Shown here in pieces: positions 31,860 through 43,860 of a stretch of 64,000 nucleotides of DNA. The position numbers and the translations under genes were made by a program. Below the pieces are notes generated by a model. The model was not told where the DNA came from. It saw only the letters and a program-made list of their open reading frames with translations, and did not search any database. The first letter of the stretch is position 1. Each line of letters opens with the position of its first letter. This DNA is from Armigeres subalbatus (Eukaryota > Arthropoda > Insecta > Diptera > Culicidae): assembly GCF_024139115.2 (NCBI RefSeq), contig NC_085139.1, forward strand, positions 17,765,284 to 17,829,283, in the 5' to 3' direction.

Positions 31860-33430
31860 TCGTTCGGCAGGAAGCCAAGGCTGAAAGTTGTTAGGCCGAA
31901 TATGTGGTTTAACCGAAAAGACGATTTGGTGAAGTTCGAGCAAAGCATAAGAGCAAATCGATAACTTGTTTTAATGTTGTGAAATAATCGTTATGTTTAC
32001 TTAATTTGATATCCTTTTAATCGTTTTAACGGTTAAAATAACAAAACTTTTATAGCAGAAATGTCTTACTGTGACATCAAATCAAAAACTATTCCTGCTG
32101 TTGTTGAGAGTAAAACGAAAACTAATTTTGATATTGGTTTCCGCTAAAAATCGTGAATATGTCCTTCGGCCGTTTGGCGAAATGGACATCGGTCAAAGTG
32201 TCATTCGCTGAATTGGTCATCTATATAATAAAATGAGCTTGATTTTTCCCTGACGATTTAACACCGAACAGGTTGACCGATTTGCAAGAATTTTTCCTTA
32301 TCGATTCGGTTTGGAATCCGCAAGATTTGTATACCCAAAGAGTTGATGAATTTAAGGGGAAATGTAAAAAATCATTAGAATATAGTTTTGGGTCAGCTGT
32401 TGGAAAACAAAACAAACGCACGTAATTGATTATAGTGCGGTGCTAAATAGATCATTGTGACATTTTCAACACCGGGCAAACTGGGTTTCTTTCGCTTTTT
32501 TGGATATTTTCAAGACAATAACGGAGAATCTTTGAATTCCACCTCAAAATTATGAACTTCCCCAGAAAATTCGTCAAGTTTTTCCAGAATATTCATTTGA
32601 AAATTATTTTCAGGCTTTCCACGGAACAAACTCAAGTTTGAAACTGTCTAGAATTACCAAAGAAAATTGTTTGGGATTTACATGAGAATCTTTTAGATTT
32701 TCACGAGAAGTTGTTTCAAATTTCTACAGAAAAATATTCGGAATATCTATTCGGTATATATTTCTTTGAAATTCACACGAAAATTGTTACTGCTAAAAGA
32801 TGCTTTAACGTTGCTTCCCAATCCAGATTAATGGACTTTAGTTTCTTAATCCTTCATTAAAGTGATTTTTTGCAGAGAAGTTCATCATGGATTCCTTTGA
32901 AAATTCTTTCTATTTTCGATTAAAAATTCTTGGTAATTTCCATGATCAAAGAGTGAAGACGCGAACTGGTAATTTGGCGAAACCCGTTTGCCTGAAGGAT
33001 GTCTGGTGAAACGATCGAAACGATCGTCGATAGTTTTGACAAAACGGGCATTTGGCTGAAATTCAATGACTAAACCTCGTACTGAACAGGTAATATGGTC
33101 AGAAATGGCCCTTTGTTTGGCGAAATGGCCTTTTAGTTAATTGACCATTGAAGAAATTCCGTGGCTCTCTATTTTTAAGTCGATACTGGCCTTTGGGACA
33201 AAGACATCTACCAGGAATTTTTACAAAACTAAACGTTTCACTGAAACTGATATCAGGTCAAAGCTGGTTTACCGAAAATGTGTTGCCGAGAACGTACAGC
33301 CAAAGGAATTGGCGGACTTGTAAAAGTTTTTACCTACCGTCATTTGCAATTGCCGTTCGGATGAAAAAGTCGTTTGACCGAATGCCGTTTGGTAAAATGT
33401 CATCTGGCAGAAGAGCCATTTGGGCCAAAT
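31860..33430. repeat. Degenerate 'tttggcgaaatgg / ttcggc' minisatellite
   Basis: Loose 15-25 bp units include 'cgtttggcgaaatggac' (32,173), 'tttggcgaaatggcc' (33,115), 'gtttgaccgaatgccg' (33,372) and 'catttgggccaaat' (33,416), spaced by AT-rich DNA with 'gaaaattcttgg'-type pieces. Open frames here (for example 33,148-33,537) show no domain. Confidence 0.55.
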
Positions 33431-33830
33431 ATGTGATTCGAAGGCGCATTATTGAAAATAAATCTTTTTTTCAGATCACATTTTTATATATGGCAAGGTT
33501 GAATCGAGAGCAAAATTTATTCGCACGGTTGGCGTAGAGGCAGTCAAGTGGAAATTTCTATGAGGACGAACTTTTGGAATGCAATTTTGTTCCATCGCGT
33601 TTTCAAGGGCACCACTATCAATACTGAAGCAACGAGCAGCTGTCATATTTTATGAAAACGCGTGAAATAATTTAAATGCAATTCTGGACAGTTGCACCTT
33701 GATGATTCTGATTCTAGCAACATGGAACGCAAGATTTGACAGATACTATAAGCATACGGGCTATCTGTCAAATTATGCGGTTTCCGTCGCTGGAGCTAAG
33801 TGATGGGATTTCGCATTATTGAAATAAATC
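33430..33830. repeat. 'ggaaaggcgca' dispersed-repeat copy and unassigned DNA
   Basis: 'aaggcgcattattgaaaata' followed by '...gcaaggttgaatcgagag' is one member of a family also found at 10,484, 36,490-36,990 and 38,000-38,200. No gene is seen. Confidence 0.5.
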
Positions 33831-34600
33831 AGCTCTTTCGACCACGAGCATTCCCTGTTCTTCGTTAGAAGCGAGCAGTTTTTTGCTCTCATCTCGCGTG
33901 AAGTTTTCCTAGCGTTTTCTTCAGTAAGTTTAACACTAGGTTTTTAAGCACGTTTTTTGCCCTGTGACTGGAGCAGCACACCTGGCCGAGACCTCGGTGT
34001 CTGTGGACTTCCGCTACGACCTCTGGATCGCAAGTCGCAACTTCCAAAGCTGCATCACCATCAGCAGCAGAAAGTGCGGCAATCGTTTTCACAAAGCCCC
34101 GTCCCCATCATGCAGCCAGTACGACGACGAAAGCCTGCCTGCAGAGGTCATCGACGCTGTACGCTACCTACCTACACAAGGCTGTTATTGTCGGTAAACA
34201 TCTCCCTCTTGTTTTCGCCTCTCGCATCTTGTGAATTGGTAGTTGAATTGCGAATGGAACTGTGAACTGTGAGTGAATTGGCATGGAACTGTCAAAAGTT
34301 CATCAGATAAAGTTATCTTTTTATCGTTATATTTTTTTCGTTATTAATTTTTTTCACTATTTTTTTCTTCATATTTTTTCTTACCCTGTCGTATATTTTT
34401 TTTCGTTATATTTTTTCATCTTTTATTCATTGTCCTAACTTTTTATTTTAATTTTATTTACCCGCCGTTTTTTTCGAGTTGGGTTATTAATACCAGCTAG
34501 TGTTATTACAGCACTTCTTATCCCTTCTCTCCTCTGAAATATTCTGCGTGCTCTTTGCGATATTGGAATCATTTTTTTTTCGTTGCGGTGATCATTCTCC
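33830..34600 (+). other. Probable 5' leader of a LINE, with T-rich tract
   Basis: A fairly GC-balanced segment at 33,830-34,270 is followed by a T-rich tract at 34,315-34,460 with repeated 'ttttttcgttatat'. It lies directly upstream of a LINE ORF1 in the same orientation, so it is probably the 5' untranslated region. The 77- and 102-codon frames inside have no recognisable domain. Confidence 0.4.
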
Positions 34601-35480
34601 GCAATGGAAATGATAATAAAGGCGGGTGATTCGCATGAAATTTCTGACGATGATTACATTCCATCCCGGAATACGAGAATTTAATGACGAAATTTTCCAT
34701 CCACGGAACATAGCACCGAAACGGCTAACTCCCACTGAAACTGTTTTGCACAAACCGGTCAACAACTCAAATTCTCCTGGGACTTTTAACCCCTTCTCCT
34801 GATCCTATGGATACTAACCAGCAAGTGGATCAACACCCTCAGCGACCCCCCTAAAAGCGTACCCGCCGGATCTAAGGGCCCATTTCGTTTGGTCTGAGGT
34901 AATAATAGCAATTGACGTCGATTGGAATATCACGTACACATCATAAAGCAGTGAAGTCGAGATTGCAGGGAGTGGTCACCGAGCCGTTTCTAACATGTGC
35001 TGACATCAAGACTGGTACTGGGGGTTTAAAATCAGGCGGTCCCAACAGTTCAGTTCTTGATGTCAGACAAATGAATTACGTGTCAGAAGATGGCACCAAA
35101 AACCGTCTGATTCGTATCGTGTGACCTTTTCTGGTTCTGCCCTTCCACCTTGTTCTAGGAAACTTCGATTACCAGTGCGCTCCTATATCAACCGTAATGC
35201 ACTGTAAAAAGTGCAGCAGATTGGTCACACGGAGACCTACTTGCAATAAACACAGTGTAGCAAATGCGGTGAGCAGCATGCCGAGGGTCTCTGCAGTAGA
35301 ACCAAAATGCACTGCTGTGGCGAAGCCCGCATGAACTCACTGCGTGTGCTCAGTATATAGAGGAAACATCAAATCCGCTCAAAACAGCGGTCAGGCGATC
35401 TAAGAAATGCTGAAGACGCATTGCCCAGCCGCTGTTCCATCACCGATCTATCGCCAGCTCAAATGTCTTCTCTTCCTGCC
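34600..35480 (+). pseudogene. LINE ORF1 (RNA-binding gag-like) with zinc knuckles
   Basis: The likely start is the ATG at about 34,604 (MEMIIKAGDSHEISDDD), with frame breaks after. The conserved LDVRQMNYVSEDGTKNRL stretch lies at 35,058-35,112. A run of Cys/His codons at 35,200-35,340 includes MHCKKC and NKH.CSKCGEQHAEGLCSR, the CCHC knuckles of I/Loa-type LINE ORF1. ORF1 would bind the LINE RNA. ORF2 appears to start near 35,940. Confidence 0.7.
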
Positions 35481-36030
35481 CTTAGATGATCAAGGCTCAA
35501 GGGGACGGTGAAGAATACACTGTCATCGAAACAGGGACAAAAGAAAGCGAGCAAGGTGCAGGCACAACACCAACACGCTTTCAATGTTTCCTGTCGTTGA
35601 ACAAAGTACTCGACCTTCCCCAGGCAAAATTACAAGTGGGGAAACCCCAAAAAGTTCTTCTATTGGGTTCAAGTTTGCGTTGCTAATTTCCCGCCACTTC
35701 AGGAACATCTAAAACACTGTTCCATTTTTGCCCAGAAACTACATCAGCAACAAAATCATCAGGCGGTTCAACACAACCATGTTGAAGGACAAAATGACTC
35801 TTTCTGGGATTGTGGATTTCATCTTCAATACCTAAATCTCTCCCGCAGTGAAAATTATCAATGATAATCTCTGGTGAAACCCTTATTGAAGCAATTGATT
35901 TCAAAATGGCCTGTTCTTGATTCAATCTTATCCCTCGATGGCTAATTTAACCAACGAGGTCAGGGAATAGAATCGTAGTCCTGCAGTGGAACTGTAGGGT
36001 ATTTTAAAAACCTGGATCCGTTTAAGTTTT
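35480..36030 (+). pseudogene. LINE ORF1 tail and start of ORF2 endonuclease
   Basis: Between 35,480 and 35,930 no clear domain is read. An ATG at 35,938 opens MANLTNEVRE, and after a stop the sequence reads IVVLQWNCR at about 35,971-35,997. That is the signature start of LINE endonuclease domains (usually '..LQWN.RS'). The frame is lost soon after, so ORF2 is cut here. Confidence 0.55.
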
Positions 36031-38490
36031 GACGTAGGATTACGTCTTTCCGGCAACATGGGGGGTCATTCTGCAGTTTCAAATTTGAGACCGTCACGAA
36101 AAGTGGTCAGGAAGTATGGGCTAATAACTCAGCCGTCTTTCAACCGATTTTAAAGATTTGGTGTAATCGATCGACGAACTCTTTAAGATTTTGCTCAGCT
36201 ATCGAAAAATGCTTCAAAGATGCTGAACTATTGAAAATGGTAATTTACTAGGCACTGAAAATCGGTAAACCAACCAATCGCGATGTGCATCGCAAGCACG
36301 ACATCAAAATCGTGCAACCTACGGGCCCAAGACTCAATCCTCAGTTCAACTAAATTTTCTCGAGCAGGCACAACGATGACGCCCGAGGAGCATTCTCAGC
36401 AGAAAGTGGAACATCGAGAGGCCATCGCTAAAAGCAACAATCTTCGGACTATCGTTTAGTTACTGTTAGTGCGCATTTTGGAAAAAAAACCGAGTTCTTC
36501 TCAGGACCAAAATTTTATGAGAGAGATAGAGTTGATTGCACCGAAATGGCGGATTACGAATCCCCGCATATCATAGCGTCACTGAAAATGTTTTCTTAAT
36601 ATGACTATTGAGCAGAAAAGTGAAATTTTCCAAGATACGGACTATCGTTTGTTTGCTGATTGATTAGAAAGGCGCATTTGGATCAAAATTCTTGTCAAAT
36701 TACTATTGAGAGGTAGCCAAATATTTTCTTCAAAGTGCACATCATAACCGCTTGGCGACGGTAGAAAGTGGAATCTGCTATCATTAAAAAGTGCGGAATT
36801 AAACAATGATGACGTCTCACATCATTGAGTTGCGTCAAATAGAGATTTTCCAAGATTCTGATTTCGGCGTACTTGCATTTATTATTGGAAAGGCGCTCAT
36901 TGGAAACAAAATCATCTTTTACACGGAGAAGGTTGAACCGAGACAAAAATCTGCAAAATACAAATCATAATCCCGCTTGGTGACGGGCAAAGTTCTTTGG
37001 TGTAGAGCCGATGCGCTCTCCTTGCATGGAACGTTCCAAAACAATGTATTAGGATGGATGTTTCTATCGTGTTCAGCAGCAAATTCTAAATTGGCTGACA
37101 GTGGCATCAGTAGTGGAAATTCATTACAAATTTTGATTTTCAGCTGCACGGTACGAAAATTCCTCTTCTCTTTGGTGAGACTGTGGCCCTAAAGGACCGT
37201 TTTAAGTGGAGCTACCTCGTTCATTCATTGGGAGCTGACTTACTTGGTGACGACTATGGAACCCTCGAAACGGCGGGCGGCCGACACGCACAGCATCTCG
37301 ACGCCTTCGATGAGACGCCCTTCTTCTCAGCCTTTTCACCTCGGTGATTTCTGGTCAGCGCTGCATGTGGTGTCTGCCGAATTTCCGAGAAGTAGTAGTA
37401 GTAGTTTTACTACTGATGAGACGCCTTGATGATGTTTCTTCTCAGCCTTTTCACGCCGGTGATTTCTGGTCGCGCTGCGATGTAATTGACCTGCCGATTT
37501 TCCGATTATTGTGTCCTGCCAGATTTTCCGTGAAGAAATCAGACTTCACTGGTCAGAATACGTTTACATGGAGTTCGAGGCCCCCCCTTTAGCGCGCCGA
37601 TATCATTGGCATCGGCGCTGCTCGCCTTTCTTCGTTCGTTGCCAATGCATTCGTCATAAGAGGGCCTCTTCTTCTCCTTCTTCTTCTTCTTCCCTTTACT
37701 TCTTCAAGTGCAAATTATAATCGCTTGGCATCGCTTGTTTGCTCCGCTTTTCGTTCGTTCGATACCGTGCTTTCGAACATACCAGCAACTCTTCTTCTTC
37801 TTCTTTTACTTAAAGTGCAAATTACAATCCTTCGCGTCGGCACAGCGCAGCGCTCGGAAGGATGCTGAAAATTGATTCCATGATGGCGTATATCGCGTTT
37901 AGCGGTAACTTATCGAGCGCTGACATTGGGGTCGGTAATGAAATGAATTTTTCTAGATTCTGCTTGGTTTGTTGCTGCTTGTATTGGGAAGGTGCATTAG
38001 AAAACAAATGGGTTCTTTTCAGAATCATAATTTACACGAGAGAAGATTGAGCCGAGACAAATGTTTTCAAAGTAAAATCTAAACTTTGTGCCTTTGATTG
38101 GATAGGCGTATTATGGAAACAAATTGGTTCTTATAATACTATCATATTACATGGAATTATTTTTGACTGAGACGAATTTTTTCTAAGTGCAATTCATAAT
38201 TGCTTGCAGAGCAACAAAAAACGCCGATTTAAATGAATAAATTGCTAACATTTGAGTAAATTTTCAATCGAATATCTCCTCTAATCCAGCACCTACTAAA
38301 CAGATTGTCTTGAAATAAACATTTCTCACCAGGTTCAACGGCATTCAATATGCATGCATTCTTAGCAGACATCCTTTTCAATAGCTACGTGATGCAATTT
38401 TCATATTTTTTCGATATACAGTTAATTGTCCGTATCACATCAGTGAAGTGAGAAACATTAGTTGTATGAAGAAGTTTATTCGATACTAGT
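36030..38490. repeat. Field of 'ggaaaggcgc ... cgcttggcgacg' repeats
   Basis: Several diverged units share 'aaaggcgc', an '...aaggttgaaccgagac' middle and 'tcataat(c)gcttgg' ends: near 36,660-36,770, 36,885-36,990, 37,715-37,830 and 37,985-38,200. A CTT-rich tract at 37,660-37,700 and a 'gatgagacgcc' tandem at 37,308 and 37,417 are embedded. Short open frames reflect repeats; no gene is recognised. Confidence 0.55.
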
Positions 38491-38509
38491 GAATACAGTG
38501 CGATTCGCA

Positions 38510-38740
38510 ATACTTGGCAGCAAGTATAAACGCGATTCCAGGAAGCGTGAAAGGATCAACAATCGGACGACCTTCAAAGCTTCCAAGGACAGCAGACGCT
38601 GATCGGGCACAGGAGTTATGCAGCGAGTTGAAACGGCAAGGTAGTCGTCATCGGCTCCGGTTGGGACGCTGGCGAAGGGCCTCAACTCGAGGTAGGAGTT
38701 ATTATTGCAACAAATGTGTAAATACATATCAATAATAAAG
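38510..38740 (+). pseudogene. Basic N-terminal-like fragment upstream of the Helentron
   Basis: A 73-codon frame, Arg-rich, with KGSTIGRPSKLPR and a later RLGRWRRASTRG. Such basic, Arg-rich stretches are known near the N-terminus of Helitron/Helentron proteins, and it lies upstream of the clear Helentron domains in the same orientation, but the match is weak. It may instead be unrelated. Confidence 0.25.
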
Positions 38741-39789
38741 AACTAATCTTTAAATTCTATGATGACGTATCGAAATTTTGCATTTTATCATTTATATAGC
38801 ATTTATCTATAAATGTAAATTATCAACGACTATTTTCTATTTCCTCTATGTCTCTTTGCTGCGTCAGAATGTATTACATTGTTATACACATAATTTATAT
38901 TTATTTTCAATAAATGTAGCGTGACAACATGAGTAAGTCTTTTGCAGCTGAAGTTCTTCAAGTACTTCGAAATATACTGCAAATATTTACTTATTACTTA
39001 TTTAGCCTGAATTGTTTTTTGGGTTTTTATAATCGTAAACGATAAATGGATATAATTCCAATCTAAAGCCCAAAGTTCTTAGATATTCAATTTATATTAG
39101 TTCAATTCATTCACTTGGTAGTTACATTAGCCTGCCAGTGATTAATCACAATCTTAAGATTTGGTCCTTTGATTTGTGTTAAATTAAATTTGCAAATCGA
39201 TTGTGTTTTATTATGCATCCATGTATTAATGGATAGATTTGAACCGAATTTCTATTTTGTCTTGAGTTTGAATTTCGATATATTTCGGACATATTATTTA
39301 ATTGTTCTGAGTTTGAGTATGATTCGGATTAAATTTGAATTAAATAGTTGGAGCTTCTCAAATATTATTTTTATTTAATGAATTATTGGTCTATTAAATC
39401 TACGGTGTCTTTACTTGTTTATTATTGATTCAATTGAATTTGAATTTTGTATTTGGAAAATAACTAGATTCAGACGAATCATAAATTTTAACAAATAGAT
39501 TTTATGACAAAGTTAAGATTTACTTAAACTTTTGATAGTATGTTTTGTACAAATATATCCTAAACACATGCTACTTGAATTTTATATTACTATGTATTAT
39601 TTGTTTATAGTACGCTTGCAATAATTTTCATGTTTTTAAATGTCTTATTGTACTGGTACAGTCATTTTATACGAATGCATCTTCAATTATGTATATCTGT
39701 CTGTCATAAGGATTAATCTTCCCGTGTTACAATTTCTTCGAGTAGATTCAACAATCGTGCTGATACGATTAAATCTCTGATCATGTAGA
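38741..39789. other. AT-rich interval without recognised content
   Basis: Strongly AT-rich. Loosely repeated 'tttgaat..gaatt' phrases (39,240-39,360) are the only pattern noticed. It could be an intron or an insertion inside the Helentron. Confidence 0.4.
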
Positions 39790-40740
39790 TTCGACGCCGT
39801 GTGGTCAGGATCCGCAAGACAGATGTCGATGATGAGCGTGGTGACTTTGAAGAAAACGTGTCTCCATCGCTGGTAGTGGCGAACATATTTCTTCGCTTTA
39901 ATACAATGACAAACCTAATTTCGATCGGGCTGATCGAGAGTTCCAGAAACGTTTCGTGGAGAAACGTTTCAGTTGCGCTTATGATGTGATGTGCTAGAAT
40001 CTGGTTCTAGGAATGATTTGAAAGCAATCTCGACTCAAATGCTGCCGTGTTACTGGCGACAAATTATTTCGAAACGAGTGGAAGGATTTTGGCGTGTGTG
40101 CTACATATCAGAAACCTGAACGCGATCAATTCTCACATTTTCGCAATCAGATGCTTCCATATCCCAAGTTTCCGTCAATTTGCCTCCGCTGAACCCTCAC
40201 CCTGCAAGACTGCGTTCTCCCGGATAATTTCATGCAGTTTCGTCGTTGCGGCTACTGCAGGTTTAATGAAGTTATTTTAACCAAAAATGTATTACATCAA
40301 ATAAATATATGATTTTCTAACCTTCCATTAACATGCAACAGGTAGTTTGGTAATCAGCAAATTATCAACATTCAGTCGACGTGGCCCAGATGGTAGGCGA
40401 ACTTCCCCCGCAACTGGATGACGACTATCTTATCAACGTGTACATCAAAGAACACTTATACACAAATCAAGTTACTTGTCCGGCTAGCGTGAAGAAAGGT
40501 ACCGTTAAAGATGGCTGAACTATCTGTTACTACACCGCTCTACAGGTGGAATAATTATTTTCAATAGAAAACTTGGCTGCGATCGACAAACAGAGCAGAC
40601 GGATATTTCGGAGGAACGAGCGGTAGACTTGAAGTCGTCGACGAGATGAACGAGAGAAATGATGATTGGACAACAACATACGCTCATGTGGAATGAAGAC
40701 AAGATGTCTGGAACTTGCACCGGCCAAAATCAGAAACGCT
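39790..40740 (+). pseudogene. Helentron N-terminal region (zinc fingers, Helitron-like N domain)
   Basis: In shifting frames the sequence reads IESSRNVSWRNVSVALMM, QKPERDQFSHFRNQMLPYPK (40,110) and PPLNP.T, then GSLVISKLSTFS followed by QMVGELPPQLDDDYLI (40,390). These follow the order of the N-terminal Cys/His region and 'Helitron-like N' domain of insect Helentron proteins. An intron-like gap at about 40,261-40,342 (GTTTAATG ... CATGCAACAG) separates two of these blocks, but the exact joint is uncertain because frames shift. Confidence 0.6.
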
Positions 40741-41960
40741 TTCCATTATCTACGATGAGTTTGCTGAGGAGCTGTCTTCCCTGATATTTATCTTGGTCGT
40801 CCGAGTGCTTCAACCGTGAAGTCCATGTGACAGCGTCGAGTGGCTACTAGCGAGTGCGACGTCAGGATCGGCGGGGCGCAGACCGACATATATTGTATAT
40901 AGATGAAAATCATGCTCGTGGTATCGGAAGGATTGACAATACCTTTAAATGCATGGCACGAGCCAACTAACAAGGGCCAGTTGCAGATCGGGAATTTTGA
41001 AGCTGTATTGAGCGTAACCTCTCTTTTCTGAAATCTATTCGAACTCCGTTCAATATTGGCAGCAAAGAAACGGGATGTCGCCATGATCCCAGCTGGAACC
41101 GATATTTTTGACGATGAGTGCAAATGAAATTAGATGGCCTCACCTTAAGCATTCGCAGGCTTCGGTGGCTCTAACATTTGCGAAATGGACGATTTATTGC
41201 AACAGTTGTCTGCACTCCAGCGTTCTACACTTTAGCGAAGATCCTGTCACGTGCTGCTGATCACACAGTTAGTAAACATCTTTCTGCGCCTTCTGTCATC
41301 GACCAGAGTTGAGCCCGTTCGGCAAATACCACGTTGTAGATTATTTAAGAGGATCGTTTCAAGCAAGCAGAACGATAAACTTGCCGTTTAATATCCGTAC
41401 TGCCAATGGATCAACCAGAATTGATCCCATTACAGCCGGGATGCCGACTTCAAAGCTAAACAGAAAGGCAGCGAAAATAGCGAAAGCTCTTGAAACGAAG
41501 GTCTACGATAGCCTTGACGCGTTTCGTTGATAGCAGTTGCACGTACGATTACTACTTGGACGTGATTCGCTCTTCATTCGCCGACCAACAGTTCTGCTGA
41601 AACGTTCCATGACGCAGCTTTGGACCAATCCATTCAATCCTTGGATCGCTGAGAAGCTCAAATCCAATATGGATTTGCAGTTTGTGCTGGAGGAGTTTTC
41701 ATGTGCTGTATTTTGTGAATACGTAAACAAGACCAACAGGGGCATAAGTAGTTTAATCGCGACCTCATGGCTCAGGAAGAGCATCCAGACCAGGACTACA
41801 ATGATTGCTGAAGGTGAGCATAAAAATTTAAATTCCGTGGAAATGTCTGCCCAGGAGGCTGCTTGGTATTTGCTTCGGCACCGATGTCGAAGCCAGCCGC
41901 AAGGTACCATTCATCAATATAGTTTTCATTTAGAATTCAATTTCGTTTTAGGTTGAGTTT
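40740..41960 (+). pseudogene. Helentron Rep (rolling-circle replication) region
   Basis: The region begins with EFAEELSF-like and FLTMSANEIRWPHL (41,105), continues through PFGKYHVVDYL (41,318), and then has the conserved NPFNPWIAEKLKSNMDLQF (41,630) with VNKTNRGIS and a VEMSAQEAAWYLL segment (41,838). These are diagnostic of Helitron-type Rep proteins. The HUH histidine motif that should lie near 41,350 is not readable here. A 48-bp in-frame GT-AG segment at 41,904-41,951 separates 'RK' from VEFIATMW. Confidence 0.75.
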
Positions 41961-43860
41961 ATTGCGACAATGTGGCTGGGCGAATAAAATCCAAGAAGCG
42001 GAACACAGATGGACGAAGAGGATCTCGACGACAACTTTCACGCGATGTGGGGACGCCTAAACATCTCAACGGTATGAACTGCGCCGAGGAATGGATGATA
42101 TCTGCTGGCAGTTCGAGCATATTATTCGGAAGAAAGATCCACGAAACATTCATATAGACTCCGTTTAGTTCCCGTGTATTGCGTTGGTGCTCGTACAGTA
42201 TGGCGGAAATGGTCGACTATAAGCGTGAGATGGTTCTCCTTCCTACCGTTCAGAATGAAGTCTGCGATATGCCAGTCAGGAACAAGTTCTGAAGTTGTAT
42301 GAAGAAACGAGGCCGCCATTTGGCAAAGCACAAATTATGACTGCAGAAATGAACTTGGATCAGGTTGTGGAGGAATACATCCGCATATGGAAGACGATGA
42401 GCAGCAAGGTGATTACCGACCAGAAGCGCGATGAGTTCGTCCGCACGATCTCATGGAGCCGAATGATGACGATATTCACACTTATGCGGGACCCAGGCGA
42501 GCTGTCGTCAAACAGCGATCAAAGTCTTGTCAAAGCAAGAATATTGTGAAATGGTGCGACCACGAATGCAGAGCAGCAGGATTTGATCGTGCAAGTAATC
42601 CACAGCTTGCATTCTGCCCTGAAAACTACAAGCCAGTGCAAATATTCTTCACTGGCCCGGCGGGCTGTGAAAACGTTCACTTTGCGCATTCTAATGGGAC
42701 CGATGAACCGGTACAGCCAAGCTCTATATATGCACGCTTATGATAGCATGCGCATCCACTGGAAAAGCAGCGGTCGCAATAGGTGGAACACGGGCATTCC
42801 GCATTCGGATTGCGCATGTCGCGTAGGCAAAGCTCAAAGCTGGGTTCGAGGGCATTACATCTGTACCGGAACGCCTTCGCCACGTGAAGCTCATCGTATC
42901 GACGAAACAAGCCGGTGCTGATGTCACTCAACACAGTACATGTCCGGCTTCAAGAAATCACGGGGAATCTGACGAGTCCGTTCGGTGGAATGCCGATCGT
43001 ATTTGCGGCGATCTTCGTCAATTGCCGCGTCAATGCACGGGCGTGTTAACCGAGCATAAACTCCATCATGGCGCCGTTTTATGGCAATCTCTCGACTTCT
43101 ACCCCACTGGTTCAAGTTATGCGACAAACCAACGAGTAGTTCTCCAGCATTCTCACAAAAATTGCAACGGTGAGCGGATGTCGTCTGAGGAAATCAGAGC
43201 TTATTGAAAGCAGGTTCCGTACGGAGGTGGTGTCGACAGCTGTCCCTCGAGGATCGGTTTTTCCATCGGAACGTGATGTCGTGAGTATAACTCTGTGGCG
43301 TTGATGGATCGAGAGGCTGTCGAATGTACTGCAGATGACCTATATGTTTATAAGGAAATTCCAAGCTGGCCAGTGCTCGACAAAGGTCATAGATGAGTGT
43401 AGTAGAGACTGGTGGCTTACCGTATCTGTTGCGTCTTGTTCTTGGTACACCTTATATGCTGACCACCAACGTGGATGTCGAAGATGGCATCGTGAACGGA
43501 GCGATCGGAGACTTCGCGTGAGTACAATGAAGGAAACTCACCGAACAGGCAATCACGAGGCTTTGGATGGCATTCGAAATGAGTCCATTGGGAAGATATT
43601 GAGTGAGGCCAGACCGCTGGTGTATTGAGACCTGGGTGCTACAAACGGCGGACAAATCGTCAAACGATCGGCGAACGTAACTTAACGGTGTTAAGTGTAA
43701 AGAGTTCAGGTTTCCCGTTGTAGTGCTGGCCCTCACAGTCCAGCCAAGTCCAGGGAGGCACATTCTCGGAAGTCGTATATAATTACGATAAGGGTCAGGA
43801 ACAGCAGCTAGTTTACGTTGCTTTCTAGGGTTACATCAATCGACGGATTATCCTGACGAA
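41960..43860 (+). pseudogene. Helentron Pif1-like helicase region
   Basis: Walker A is FFTGPAGC followed by a shifted K-T-F at 42,640-42,675. The next blocks are a VDE(I)SM-like region near 42,895, PFGGMPIVF then GDLRQLP at 42,980-43,025, and late motifs: LPYLLRLVLGTP (43,417) with NVDVEDGIVNGAIGDFA (43,460) and a VYVAF.G stretch (43,812). This is the SF1 helicase partner of Rep. Frames shift many times. At Walker A two bases appear missing from the 'ggaaaaa' run, in keeping with contraction errors. Confidence 0.8.

Noticed and set aside
33889..34265. Short gene with His/Gln-rich or Ser-rich product
   Set aside because: Both strands are open over short lengths and the segment sits in the probable 5' leader of a LINE.
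37244..37720. Ser-rich overlapping frames
   Set aside because: They are made of imperfect tandem 'gatgagacgcc ... cagccttttcac' and CTT runs.
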